A DNA stretch of 35,696 nt, taken from NCBI RefSeq assembly GCF_001641695.1, contig NZ_LSEF01000089.1:176200-211895 (forward strand), written 5' to 3'. The notes under the pieces are model-generated. The model was not told where the DNA came from. It saw only the letters and a list, made by a program, of their open reading frames with translations, and did no database searches. This DNA comes from Bradyrhizobium neotropicale (GTDB taxonomy: Bacteria; Pseudomonadota; Alphaproteobacteria; Rhizobiales; Xanthobacteraceae). Shown here piece by piece: positions 1 through 8,821 of this stretch (the first letter of the stretch is position 1; each line of letters opens with the position of its first letter). Position numbers and translations under genes: made by a program.

Positions 1-504
1 CCACATGCCGCAGGCCTGCGCGAGCGGATCTGGTGGGGCGCCGGCTCGAACGCGACCGCTGTCTGGGCGGCACAGCTCGGCATGAATTTGCAAAGCTCGA
101 CGCTCAAGAACGACGAGACCGGCGAAGCCTTCCATGTGCAGCAGGCCGCGCAAATCCGCGCCTATCGCGCGGCGTGGAAGGAAGCCGGCCATACGCGCGA
201 GCCGCGCGTATCGGTCAGCCGCAGCATCTTCGCGCTGATCGACGATCGCGACCGCGCCTATTTCGGCGGCGGACGCGCGGAGGAGGATCAGATCGGCTTC
301 ATCGATCCGCGCACCCGCGCGATCTTCGGCCGCAGCTATGCCGCCGAACCGGATGTGCTGATCGAGCAGCTCCGCAAAGACGAGGCGATCGCCGAGGCCG
401 ACACATTGCTGCTGACCGTCCCCAACCAACTCGGCGTCGCCTACTGCGCGCATGCGATCGAGGCGATTTTGACGCACATTGCGCCGGCGCTCGGGTGGCG
501 CTGA
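1..504 (+). CDS. LLM-class flavin-dependent oxidoreductase, C-terminal part (5' end outside window)
   Basis: The reading frame is open from base 1 to the stop at 502-504, so about 167 C-terminal residues of a longer protein are present. The visible part contains a WWGAGSN segment followed by AAQLGMNLQSSTL, which resembles the C-terminal half of bacterial luciferase-like (F420/FMN) monooxygenases. The last part (FIDPRTRAIFGRSYAAEPD, then LLLTVPNQLG) fits the end of the TIM-barrel fold of that family. These enzymes use reduced flavin and oxygen to oxidise small organic substrates in the cytoplasm. The substrate cannot be read from this fragment. An ATG at 82 lies inside the continuous frame and is not taken as the start. 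The family call is fairly secure; the specific function is unknown. Confidence 0.75.
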   Translation, partial: PHAAGLRERIWWGAGSNATAVWAAQLGMNLQSSTLKNDETGEAFHVQQAAQIRAYRAAWKEAGHTREPRVSVSRSIFALIDDRDRAYFGGGRAEEDQIGFIDPRTRAIFGRSYAAEPDVLIEQLRKDEAIAEADTLLLTVPNQLGVAYCAHAIEAILTHIAPALGWR

Positions 505-558
505 AGCGGAATGGCATGCCCATGGCAAGTGCACGTGTGCAGCCGCAATGGGTTCAAG

Positions 559-1485
559 TCAATTCGGCGACACGACTTGATCAAGCAGTACATCATCGAT
601 GTCGAGTGGCGCGCCCGCCGATGCAAACCACTCCTTTCGGGCGGCGGCCCTGCGGCGGACACGCTCGGTGATCGGCAGGTTCAGGAGGCCAATCAGATCG
701 TGCATCTCCTGCTGAGCCAGTCGGTGTGACTGACCCGGCTTGGCGCCGAAGGTCGTCTCGTCCAGCGCATCGAGAGCAGTGAGGCCAGAGAGGAAAAGCT
801 GGCGATACACGACGCGCTCGGCGCAGCCTCGGATATCTCTGAGCCCCAGCCTTATGCCGAGTTCGGCAATGTTGGGATACGGCAGTCGGCCCCGCGCCGA
901 GCGATTGCGCAGGACGACCCAATCGGTCTGGCATTGGTCGAAATGGCGCCGATACCTGCGAGCTTCGCATACCATCTCGGCGTAGTGACCGGTTCCCTTC
1001 ACCTCCTGCGTGATGGGGTCGACCGAGGCCAGCGAGCCGAAATCAAGAAAACTATCAGTGACGGGCGTCACCAGCGTATCGGCCACCAAATGTGCAAGGC
1101 GCATCAGATAAGTGTCGGTCGAGGGCGTATCGATCACGAGGAAATCGACGGACTTTTTGAGGTCGGAAACAGCCGCCTGGAAGGCGGCGAGTTCCTCGAC
1201 TTCGTTGTCCTCCAAGATCGCGCCCTCGGCGCGCCGAACCAGACGGTGCAACGGCAGTTCGAGTTCGATCCGCCGATGCCAGGCCCAGATGCGCCGGTTT
1301 TCGATGTAGCGCGTCAGAGCTTCCTGATTGCTATCGAGATCGATCGTCCCGACGCGCTGGCCCTCTTTCAGAAGTGCGACGGCCAGATGCATGGCCATCG
1401 TCGTCTTCCCCGAGCCACCCTTCTCGTTGCCGATGACGACGACATACGGCGATCCCGCCCCTGCGATTGGTGTCGCGTGCAGCAT
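559..1485 (-). CDS. mipZ: MipZ-like ParA-family ATPase (division-plane positioning type)
   Basis: This 308-residue protein carries a deviant Walker A motif, GNEKGGSGKTT (residues 19-29), typical of the ParA/MinD/MipZ class. An IDLDSNQ segment follows, then a Walker-B-like VIDTPSTD and a LVTPVTDSFLDF segment. The end (RRRAAARKEWFA) is the kind seen in alphaproteobacterial MipZ proteins. MipZ forms an ATP-dependent gradient from the ParB-bound poles and blocks FtsZ assembly away from midcell. The ATG at 1485 is chosen because an AAGG lies just upstream and the GNEKGG motif then falls about 19 residues in. An earlier in-frame start at 1578 would add 31 residues of unlikely sequence. No parB, ftsZ or min gene is adjacent, so this could be the main mipZ or a paralogue. 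The family call is firm and the role is inferred. Confidence 0.82.
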   Translation of the reverse strand: MLHATPIAGAGSPYVVVIGNEKGGSGKTTMAMHLAVALLKEGQRVGTIDLDSNQEALTRYIENRRIWAWHRRIELELPLHRLVRRAEGAILEDNEVEELAAFQAAVSDLKKSVDFLVIDTPSTDTYLMRLAHLVADTLVTPVTDSFLDFGSLASVDPITQEVKGTGHYAEMVCEARRYRRHFDQCQTDWVVLRNRSARGRLPYPNIAELGIRLGLRDIRGCAERVVYRQLFLSGLTALDALDETTFGAKPGQSHRLAQQEMHDLIGLLNLPITERVRRRAAARKEWFASAGAPLDIDDVLLDQVVSPN

Positions 1486-1658
1486 CGCAGGCCTTATAAG
1501 TACCTGATTCCACTTTAGGACTAATGCGGTCGACCCACGCCTGGTTCCGAGCCGATCCTCATTGACCCCGGCCAACAAGGGACGCGCCGGTCATCCGACC
1601 GTCATCCTGGGCGCGCCATCCCGTGCTATTATGATGATCGACGATCCCGGAGCCTCGG

Positions 1659-2213
1659 TTGCAGCGAGAGCAATTCAAGATCGACATCCAGTCCGACGAG
1701 CCGGTCTGGACGGCCGCCCGGCAGGAGCTGTGGCGACGTATCGAGCAGCATGATTTCGAGCCGGACACACGGCTCAACTTCACCCGCCGGCTTGCGCGCG
1801 ACCATGGCTGGAGCCTCGAGGAGGCCCGCGCGGCTGTCGATGCCTATCGCCGCTTCTGCTTTCTGGCCGTCGTCTCGCCGACGCCGGTCACGCCGAGCGA
1901 GGTCGTCGACGAGGTCTGGCACCAGCATCTGATCTATTCACGCGACTATTGGACAGTCTGGTGCGGAGAGAGGCTGCAGGCGCCACTGCACCACGATCCG
2001 ACTCCCGGCGGCAGTGAGGCCCAGGCGCTCTATTGCCGGCAATATGCCGAAACGCTGGCGCTGCACGAGCGCGTGTTCGGGCCGCCTGCCCCGGAGCTGT
2101 GGCCGGCGACACACTTACGCTTCGGACGACAACGCTATCATGTGACCGATCGCAACCGCTGGCTTATCATACCAAAGCCCATGGCATGGATTCGACGTTT
2201 ATTCAGGAGATGA
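1659..2213 (+). CDS. GRDP-like (glycine-rich domain-containing protein-like) protein
   Basis: This 184-residue protein has no signal peptide or membrane segment. Residues 83-92 (VDEVWHQHLI) match the DEVWH-x-H signature of the GRDP-like family (formerly DUF1399). A second His-rich stretch (LHHDPTPGG) and a YCRQYAETL segment follow, as in that family. The start is a TTG at 1659 with CGGAG at 1648-1652; two ATGs at 1631 and 1634 are in another frame. The gene ends 4 bases before the next gene, a TIGR04222-type membrane protein, whose ribosome site lies inside its last codons. The two are therefore probably cotranscribed and work together. The molecular function of the family in bacteria is unknown. 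The conserved His pair suggests metal binding, which is inference. Confidence 0.7.
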   Translation: MQREQFKIDIQSDEPVWTAARQELWRRIEQHDFEPDTRLNFTRRLARDHGWSLEEARAAVDAYRRFCFLAVVSPTPVTPSEVVDEVWHQHLIYSRDYWTVWCGERLQAPLHHDPTPGGSEAQALYCRQYAETLALHERVFGPPAPELWPATHLRFGRQRYHVTDRNRWLIIPKPMAWIRRLFRR

Positions 2214-2217
2214 ACTG

Positions 2218-3036
2218 ATGACCTTGAATCCGTTCGACTGGACGGCCGGCCCGTTCCTGACGTTCTACCTGACCATGGCGGCAATCGTCTTCCTGGCCGG
2301 CTACAGCCTCAGACTGCGGATCGGCCCGGCCGCGCACGCTGCCCGCAAACTCAACGCATTGGAGCTCGCTTATCTCTCCGGTGGCGCACGCCGCGTCGGC
2401 GATGCCGCGCTGCTCAGCCTGATGTCGGCGAACGCTGCGTCCATCGGACTCAGGGATCACAGGATCACCGTCACTGATCAAACGCCGCTGGGCACAATGA
2501 TGGGGCGGCCGACACATCTGCCGGTCGAACCCGGCATGACACGGCAGCAGTTCCAGACCGCGGTCAGGCCACTCGTCGAGCGGATTCAAACGCGCTTGCA
2601 GGACATCGGCTATTGCCCGACCGACGAGCAGATGCTGTCCTTCCGCATGACCTTCCTGCCCTTCGTCATGCTCCTGATCGGCACAGGTTTCATCAAGGCT
2701 GCTGTCGGCGAGGCGCGGCATCACCCGATCGGAATTCTGGTCATCCTCCTGATGCTCACGGCCTTTGCGGGGTTCCTGCTCGCGCAGCGTCCGACGCGGA
2801 CGCGAGCCGGCGCGGACGTTCTGGAGAAGTATAAGTCCTCCCACGCACGGGCCTCGCGCGCGCCGCTCGATCACGAGCTCGTCCTCGCCGTGGCGCTCTC
2901 CGGCGCCGTGGTGCTGTCGGGCACGCCCTACGCGTCGGTCTATGCCGCATCGAAAACGATGAGCGGCAGTGGCGACGGTGGCGGCGGATGTGGTGGTGGT
3001 GGCGGCGGCGGTGGCGGATGCGGCGGGTGTAGTTGA
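2218..3036 (+). CDS. TIGR04222-type membrane protein with Gly/Cys-rich C-terminal tail
   Basis: This 272-residue protein has hydrophobic segments at about residues 13-29, 145-163, 171-189 and 221-235, so it is predicted to sit in the inner membrane. A soluble region between the first two includes LNALELAYLSGGARR, which resembles the conserved block of the TIGR04222 family. The extreme C-terminus (residues 249-272) is almost only Gly with three Cys (258, 268, 271), ending CGGCS. The start at ATG 2218 is preceded by AGGAG at 2206-2210, inside the upstream gene. Pairing with a GRDP-like gene supports the family call. Function is unknown. The Gly/Cys tail could be a metal site, a thiol anchor or a modified peptide segment; nothing here decides between them. 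Confidence 0.7.
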   Translation: MTLNPFDWTAGPFLTFYLTMAAIVFLAGYSLRLRIGPAAHAARKLNALELAYLSGGARRVGDAALLSLMSANAASIGLRDHRITVTDQTPLGTMMGRPTHLPVEPGMTRQQFQTAVRPLVERIQTRLQDIGYCPTDEQMLSFRMTFLPFVMLLIGTGFIKAAVGEARHHPIGILVILLMLTAFAGFLLAQRPTRTRAGADVLEKYKSSHARASRAPLDHELVLAVALSGAVVLSGTPYASVYAASKTMSGSGDGGGGCGGGGGGGGGCGGCS

Positions 3037-3359
3037 AGGGCGGCCGAAGAGAGCTGCCGTTCGCTCCGCGTCCAAGGGCCACGAACTCATATACAATTGA
3101 AATTTCTCGTGATTTTTTCTGCCCCCAATGGTTCGACAGACCGCCGACGCCGACCTCGGCCTCACCTGCTGTCGTCGGAAAAATTCAGCACCCCTCACGA
3201 CAGCGTGCGCCTTTCGCTCCGGGATCGTAGTATTGTCGTCGAAAGCCGCCGAAGCTTCGAGGCTGCGCAGCACTCGATCGCGGCGCTTGAAGAGATGCAC
3301 TCCAAAATCAAGCTGACGATTGCACCTGCGGTCGGACGGCACGGCAAATGGAGGACATT
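3037..3359. other. Intergenic region upstream of the glutamate dehydrogenase gene
   Basis: These 323 bases carry no convincing gene. A short AT-rich patch at about 3088-3120, containing a run of six T, stands out from the GC-rich background and could hold promoter or terminator elements. A 7-base inverted repeat (CTGTCGT at 3169-3175, ACGACAG at 3197-3203) lies further on. Open frames here lack both a ribosome site and recognisable protein sequence. I see no clear -35/-10 pair. Confidence 0.4.
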
Positions 3360-6300
3360 ATGGCGTGGCGTGACGACAAGGCCCGGGCAACCCTGATCCG
3401 CGATGCAGCGGGTAGCGTGCCAGCGGGCAGGAGCCCCCGGGCCTTTGCCGAGCCGTTGTTCGGCTACACCAATATCGAGGATCTCGCCAATTACGATGCC
3501 GCCTCGCTTGCCCTCCTTGCCGAGCAGGCCTGGGAGCACGTGCAGCGGCGCACGGCCGGCAGCGCCGATATCCGCGTCGTCAATCCGACCTTGCCGAACG
3601 GGCGCGAGATTTCCGTGCTCGAGATCCTCAACGACAACATGCCCTTCCTGTTCGATTCCACCATGGCGGAGCTCGCCGAGCAGGGCATCGAAGTCACCTT
3701 GGTCGCTCACCCCATCATCGCCGTGGAGCGCGACGATGGGGGCAAGCTGCTGCGCTTCTACGGGGAAGCACTGCCGGACGGGGCAAAGGGCGCGCGCGAA
3801 AGCCTGATTCATCTCCACATCACGCGCCTGGATGCCGATGCCGACCGCCAGAAGCTGATCGACGGCCTGACCAGGACGTTGAACAATGTCCGCGCCTGCG
3901 TCGCCGACTGGCGCGTCATGCGCGACCGCGTCGAGGAAGCGATCAAGACGTTCTCTTCCAATCCGCCGCCGCTGCCGATCGACGAGGTCGCCGAAGCCAA
4001 TCAGTTCCTGCAATGGCTGTGCGCGGACAATTTCACCTTCCTCGGCGTGCGCGAATATCGCTTCTCGCCCGACAGCGACGCCTCGGACGACATCACGACC
4101 GGCGAGGGCCTCGGCATCCTGCGCGATCCGGACGTGAAGGTGCTGCGCCGCGGCACCGAGATGGTGGTGATGACGTCGGAAATTCGCGAGTTCATGCACG
4201 AGCCGACCCTGCTGATCGTCATCAAGGCCAATGTCAGTAGCCGCGTGCATCGCCGCATCCGGATGGACTATGTGGGCATCAAGCTCTACTCGCCCGACGG
4301 CCGGCTCGAAGGCGAGCTCCGCGTCGTCGGCCTTTTCACCTCGGGCGCCTATACCCGCTCGGCACGGCAGATCCCTTATGTGCGCCTCAAGATTTCGCGG
4401 GTGCTGCAGCGGGCCGGCTTCGATCCGAACGGCCATTCCGGCAAGGCGCTCATGCATATTCTCGAAGATTATCCGCGTGACGAATTGTTCCAGATCGACG
4501 TCGACACGCTCTACAATTTCGTCATCGAGATCCTGATCCTCTACGAGCGCCCGCGCGTCCGGGCGCTGGCGCGGGTGGACAAGTTCGATCGCTTCGTCTC
4601 CATCCTCACCTTCATTCCCCGCGACAAATACGACACCGACGTCCGCACGCGCGTCGGAGCCTTCCTGGCGCAGGTCTACAAGGGGACCCTGTCCGCTTCC
4701 TACGTGTCATTCCCTGAAGGCGCGCTTGCGCGCGTCCATTTCATCATCGGGCGCTATGAAGGCAAGACTCCCGTCGTCGACCACGCCACGCTCGAAGCTG
4801 GGATCAGCGCCATTGCCGCGACCTGGGCCGACAAGCTGAAGACCGCGCTCACTGCGTCGACCGATGGTATGCGGGCGCGCATGCTCACCAACCGTTATGC
4901 CCGGGCTTTTACCGGTGGCTACACCGAAATTTTCAGCGCGGAGCAGGCAATTGCCGATATCGCCACCATCGAAAAGCTGACGCCAGCCCGCCCGGTCACG
5001 ATTTCGGTTCACCGTTTCGAGGAGGACGATCCGAGGCGCCTCGGCCTGAAGGTCTTTTCGGACGCCGCACCGCTGTCGTTGTCATACCGCGTGCCGGTGA
5101 TCGAGAATCACGGCCTGCGCGTGGTCAACGAGCGCACCTATCAGATCGTCCCCGGTAACCGGCCGGAGCCGGTCTGGCTGCACGACATGACGATCGAGAC
5201 CGGTGACGGCCAGCCCATCGAGATCGACCCGGAATTCAGCCATCGCCTGGAAGCCTCGATCATGGCGGTGGTCACCGACCGTGCCGAATCCGACGGATAT
5301 AACGGACTGATCCTGCGCACCGCCCTGGGCTGGCGGGAAGTCTCGACGATCCGGGCGCTGTCGCGCTATTTGCACCAGATCCGCGCTCCGTTCACCCAGG
5401 ATTACATGTGGGAGACCTTGCGCAAGAACGCCGCGATCACGGCCAACCTGGTCGCGCTGTTCCAGGCCCGCCTCGATCAGCGCCTCGTCCTTACGGATCG
5501 CGAACGTTCGGCACGCGAGACGGCCCTTCTTGCCGAGATCGAGGAGCAGCTCAAATCCGTCGCCTCGCTCGATGAAGACCGCATCCTGCGCCGCTTCACC
5601 AATCTGGTGCAGGCAACCGTTCGCACCAATCTGTGGCAGATCGGCGAGGATGGACATCCGCGACCGGTGATCTCCTTCAAGTTCGAGGCGCGCCGGATCG
5701 ACGACTTGCCCGCGCCACGACCGCTCTACGAGATCTTCGTCTATTCACCTCGCGTCGAAGGCATTCACCTGCGCTTCGGCAAGGTTGCGCGCGGCGGCCT
5801 GCGCTGGTCCGACCGGCCGCAGGATTTCCGCACCGAGATCCTGGGCCTGGTAAAGGCGCAGCAGGTCAAGAACGCCGTGATCGTGCCGGTCGGCGCCAAG
5901 GGCGGCTTCGTGCCCAAGCGCCTGCCGCCGCCTCTCAATCGCGACGCCTGGCTCGTGGAGGGCACCGAAGCCTATCGCATCTTCGTTCGCTCGCTGCTCG
6001 AACTCACCGACAATCTCGACGGCGACATCGTCGTGCCGCCCGAATCCACCTTGCGGCATGATAGCGACGACCCCTACCTCGTCGTCGCCGCCGACAAGGG
6101 CACCGCCACCTTCTCCGACGTCGCCAACGCGATCTCGGCCGAGAAGAACCATTGGCTCGGCGACGCCTTCGCCTCGGGCGGCAGCCAGGGCTACGACCAC
6201 AAGAAGATGGGAATCACGGCGCGCGGCGCCTGGGAGGCGGTCAAGCGCCACTTCCGCGAACTCGGCACCGACATTCAGACCATGCCGTTCACCGCGGTCG

Positions 6301-8171
6301 GCGTCGGCGACATGTCCGGCGACGTTTTCGGCAACGGCATGCTGCTCTCGCCGACGACGAGGCTGGTGGCAGCTTTCGATCATCGCGACATCTTCATCGA
6401 TCCCTCGCCCGATCCAACGACCAGCTTCGCCGAGCGCAAGCGGCTGTTCGATCTGCCGCGATCGAGCTGGCAGGACTACAACAAGTCGCTGATCTCGCAG
6501 GGCGGCGGCGTGTTCTCGCGCCAGCTCAAGGCGATCCCGCTCGCTCCGGAAGTGCGCACCCTGCTCGAGCTCGACAAGCCGCAAGCCACGCCTTTCGAGG
6601 TGATGACGGCGATCCTGAAGGCTCGCGCGGACCTCCTGTGGTTTGGTGGCATCGGCACCTATGTGCGCTCCTCCGGGGAGAGCGACGATCAGGTCGGTGA
6701 CCGCGCCAACGATCCGATCCGCATCGCGGGCGGTGACGTGCGCGCCCGGGTGATCGGCGAAGGCGCCAATCTCGGCGTCACTCAACGCGGCCGCATCGAA
6801 GCGGCGCAGAAGGGCGTCAAGCTCAACACCGACGCAATCGACAATTCGGCCGGCGTGAACACGTCCGACGTCGAGGTCAATATCAAGATCGCGCTGGCGC
6901 GCCTCGAGCGCGAGGGACGCCTCAGTCCCGCTGAGCGCAACAGCCTGCTTGCCGCGATGACCGACGAGGTCGGCGTGCTGGTGCTGCGCAACAACTATCT
7001 GCAGACGCTGGCGCTCTCGCTCGCCGAGCGCAAGGGCGTGGCCGAGACCGGCTTTCTCACCCGCCTGATGCAATCGCTCGAGCAGCGCGGCCTGCTCAGC
7101 CGCGCGGTGGAGTTCCTGCCCGACGACGCAGCGCTCGCCGAGCGCACGAGGCGCGGCCAGTTCCTGACACGGCCGGAGCTTGCCGTGCTGCTCGCCTACG
7201 CCAAGTTGACCCTCTACGATGACCTGCTCGTCACCAGCGTGCCCGATGATCCCTATCTCGCCCGCGAACTGTCGCAGTATTTTCCGCGCGAGATTCAGGA
7301 CAAATTCCCGACCGCGGTCGAATTCCACCGCCTACGGCGAGAAATCATCGCGACCAGTCTCGCCAACGCGGTGATCAACCGCGGCGGCCCGGCCTGTGTC
7401 GTGCGTCTGATCGACGAAACCGACGCCGATATCCCGACCATCGTGATGGCCTATGTGGCGGTCGATGAATGCTACGGACTGAAGTTGCTCAATGACGCGA
7501 TCGATGCACTCGACACCTGCATCGACGGGCAGTTGCAGCTGTCCCTCTATGCGTCTGTGCAGGACCTGCTGCTCTCCCGCATGGTCTGGTACGTGCGCAA
7601 TGTCGATTTCAAGGACGGACTGGAGGCCGTCGTCGCGCGCTTCGGCCCGGCGATCCGCCAGATCGTTTCCGGGCTCGACACCGCCCTGCCGTCGGACTTG
7701 CAGGCCGGGCGCAGCAAGCGGCGGCAGGAACTCACTGAGGCCGGTGTCCCGGCCGGCCTCGCCGGCGAGCTCGCCGATCTCGACGCTCTGGTCTCCGCAC
7801 CCGACATCGTGACGGTTGCCGAGCGCACCACCCGCCCGATCGGCGATGCCGCCGCGACCTTCTACGCCGCCGAGGCGAATTTCCGTCTCGACCGCATCAT
7901 CGCCGCCGCACGCGGCGTGCCCGCAAACGATTATTTCGAACGCATGGCCATCGATCGCGCCGTCGAGCAGATCGCCGGCGCCGAAAGGAGGCTGGCCGCG
8001 GACATGCTGGCGACCGGCCAGTCCGGCCAGCAGGCGGTCGAGACCTGGCTCGCGGCGCACCCCGAAGCGATCCGCATCCGCCGCTCGGTCGAGGAAATTG
8101 CTGCAAGCGGCCTGACGCTCGCCAAGCTGACCGTGGCGGCGAACCTATTGGGGGATTTGGTCAAAGCCTAA
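3360..8171 (+). CDS. NAD-specific glutamate dehydrogenase, large (about 180 kDa) class
   Basis: About 1603 residues, matching the very large NAD-GDH class known from Streptomyces, Pseudomonas and Caulobacter. It interconverts L-glutamate and 2-oxoglutarate plus ammonium with NAD, usually in glutamate catabolism, in the cytoplasm. The long N-terminal part, including LNDNMPFLFDSTM, holds the ACT-like regulatory regions. The catalytic core follows in the second half: GLRWSDRPQDFRTEILGL, then VGAKGGFVPK with the substrate lysine, and later VGVGDMSGDVFGNGML and GEGANLGVTQ of the nucleotide-binding part. Two in-frame ATGs exist at 3348 and 3360. GGAGG at 3350-3354 is ideally spaced for 3360, so 3360 is preferred. 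The gene appears intact and stands alone. A palindromic repeat directly follows its stop codon. Confidence 0.95.
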   Translation: MAWRDDKARATLIRDAAGSVPAGRSPRAFAEPLFGYTNIEDLANYDAASLALLAEQAWEHVQRRTAGSADIRVVNPTLPNGREISVLEILNDNMPFLFDSTMAELAEQGIEVTLVAHPIIAVERDDGGKLLRFYGEALPDGAKGARESLIHLHITRLDADADRQKLIDGLTRTLNNVRACVADWRVMRDRVEEAIKTFSSNPPPLPIDEVAEANQFLQWLCADNFTFLGVREYRFSPDSDASDDITTGEGLGILRDPDVKVLRRGTEMVVMTSEIREFMHEPTLLIVIKANVSSRVHRRIRMDYVGIKLYSPDGRLEGELRVVGLFTSGAYTRSARQIPYVRLKISRVLQRAGFDPNGHSGKALMHILEDYPRDELFQIDVDTLYNFVIEILILYERPRVRALARVDKFDRFVSILTFIPRDKYDTDVRTRVGAFLAQVYKGTLSASYVSFPEGALARVHFIIGRYEGKTPVVDHATLEAGISAIAATWADKLKTALTASTDGMRARMLTNRYARAFTGGYTEIFSAEQAIADIATIEKLTPARPVTISVHRFEEDDPRRLGLKVFSDAAPLSLSYRVPVIENHGLRVVNERTYQIVPGNRPEPVWLHDMTIETGDGQPIEIDPEFSHRLEASIMAVVTDRAESDGYNGLILRTALGWREVSTIRALSRYLHQIRAPFTQDYMWETLRKNAAITANLVALFQARLDQRLVLTDRERSARETALLAEIEEQLKSVASLDEDRILRRFTNLVQATVRTNLWQIGEDGHPRPVISFKFEARRIDDLPAPRPLYEIFVYSPRVEGIHLRFGKVARGGLRWSDRPQDFRTEILGLVKAQQVKNAVIVPVGAKGGFVPKRLPPPLNRDAWLVEGTEAYRIFVRSLLELTDNLDGDIVVPPESTLRHDSDDPYLVVAADKGTATFSDVANAISAEKNHWLGDAFASGGSQGYDHKKMGITARGAWEAVKRHFRELGTDIQTMPFTAVGVGDMSGDVFGNGMLLSPTTRLVAAFDHRDIFIDPSPDPTTSFAERKRLFDLPRSSWQDYNKSLISQGGGVFSRQLKAIPLAPEVRTLLELDKPQATPFEVMTAILKARADLLWFGGIGTYVRSSGESDDQVGDRANDPIRIAGGDVRARVIGEGANLGVTQRGRIEAAQKGVKLNTDAIDNSAGVNTSDVEVNIKIALARLEREGRLSPAERNSLLAAMTDEVGVLVLRNNYLQTLALSLAERKGVAETGFLTRLMQSLEQRGLLSRAVEFLPDDAALAERTRRGQFLTRPELAVLLAYAKLTLYDDLLVTSVPDDPYLARELSQYFPREIQDKFPTAVEFHRLRREIIATSLANAVINRGGPACVVRLIDETDADIPTIVMAYVAVDECYGLKLLNDAIDALDTCIDGQLQLSLYASVQDLLLSRMVWYVRNVDFKDGLEAVVARFGPAIRQIVSGLDTALPSDLQAGRSKRRQELTEAGVPAGLAGELADLDALVSAPDIVTVAERTTRPIGDAAATFYAAEANFRLDRIIAAARGVPANDYFERMAIDRAVEQIAGAERRLAADMLATGQSGQQAVETWLAAHPEAIRIRRSVEEIAASGLTLAKLTVAANLLGDLVKA

Positions 8172-8172
8172 A

Positions 8173-8217
8173 GCATGATCCGGAAAAGTGCGAAGCGGTT
8201 TTCCGAAAAGATCATGC
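8173..8217. repeat. Palindromic intergenic repeat (GCATGATC...GATCATGC type)
   Basis: GCATGATC at 8173-8180 is matched by GATCATGC at 8210-8217, and an inner GGAAAA pairs with TTTTCC, so the transcript would fold into a long hairpin. It begins one base after the glutamate dehydrogenase stop codon. From memory, near-identical elements are scattered between genes in Bradyrhizobium, Rhodopseudomonas and relatives. It may also help end transcription or protect the 3' end of the gdh mRNA; that is inference. Confidence 0.75.
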
Positions 8218-8298
8218 TCAAAAAAGAGCGCGTTGCGAGGCAGCGATGTGAGAAGCGCAACGCGAGCGCATGTTGCAGCCGGCGAACGGAGGAAGCCA

Positions 8299-8619
8299 AT
8301 GATCCACGCCACTTGCCATACCGCCGACAATGTCCGCTGCATCGAGTTCGACGCCACCCCCTGGTTCAGCGAGGCTGACGCTCCGAGCATCATCGATTTG
8401 GCCCAACGCGGATGGACCAGCTCGGCGATTGCAGAGTCCCTCGAGCACCGACGGGGATACGAAGGCCTGCACGAACTCGTCGAGTATGCGGCGAAGCGAC
8501 TGCAATTGGAATCCCTGGAGGACCCAACCTGGGAAACCTTCGAGTGTGTCGTCGATGGACCCGAGGCCGTCGCCTGGCTCGAGAAGAACCGGCCCAACGT
8601 CGTGGCAAGGATCCCGTAA
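8299..8619 (+). CDS. Small protein of unknown function (106 aa)
   Basis: I do not recognise a family. The ATG at 8299 has an excellent ribosome site (GGAGG at 8288-8292, six-base spacer). Residues read as a compact acidic soluble protein with no signal peptide or membrane helix. A segment SIIDLAQRGWTSSAIAESL could be a helix-turn-helix-like stretch, and the C-terminal half has alternating helix-forming residues ending in WLEKNRPNVVARIP. The frame can be extended upstream to 8188, but that would run into the palindromic repeat and lacks a ribosome site. It lies between the gdh repeat and the leftmost tRNA-Arg fragment. Confidence 0.6.
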   Translation: MIHATCHTADNVRCIEFDATPWFSEADAPSIIDLAQRGWTSSAIAESLEHRRGYEGLHELVEYAAKRLQLESLEDPTWETFECVVDGPEAVAWLEKNRPNVVARIP

Positions 8620-8671
8620 GCCACGGAAAGCGCAGCAAGGTCACAATCGATTGGCGCAAACGACGCGGAAA

Positions 8672-8704
8672 CGGCGCGCCCGGAGCGATTCGAACGTCCG
8701 ACCC
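8672..8704 (-). other. tRNA-Arg 3'-end fragment (att-like scar), leftmost copy
   Basis: These 33 bases match the acceptor 3' arm and T-arm of the intact tRNA-Arg at 30207-30283, same orientation, with two differences (at 8672 and 8685). The match stops just past the T-arm, so the rest of the tRNA is absent. Such fragments typically mark the distal end of an element that integrated into the 3' end of a tRNA gene. Confidence 0.7.
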
Positions 8705-8821
8705 GATTGCGGCATTCGAGGGCAAGGCCTATGCTGAAGTCCGGCAATCACGCGGCCGCCCATCGTGCGGCGGGGGCAGCCTCACGGTGGATGGCTCGCA
8801 TACCCATCCGGAGGCTACGCC

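Noticed and set aside
3097..3396. 99-codon frame upstream of glutamate dehydrogenase
   Set aside because: It overlaps the gdh start, has no good ribosome site and no recognisable protein character.
5745..7328. Long antisense open frame (527 codons) within the glutamate dehydrogenase gene
   Set aside because: The plus strand carries the catalytic core of NAD-GDH; the antisense translation has no domain and no ribosome site.
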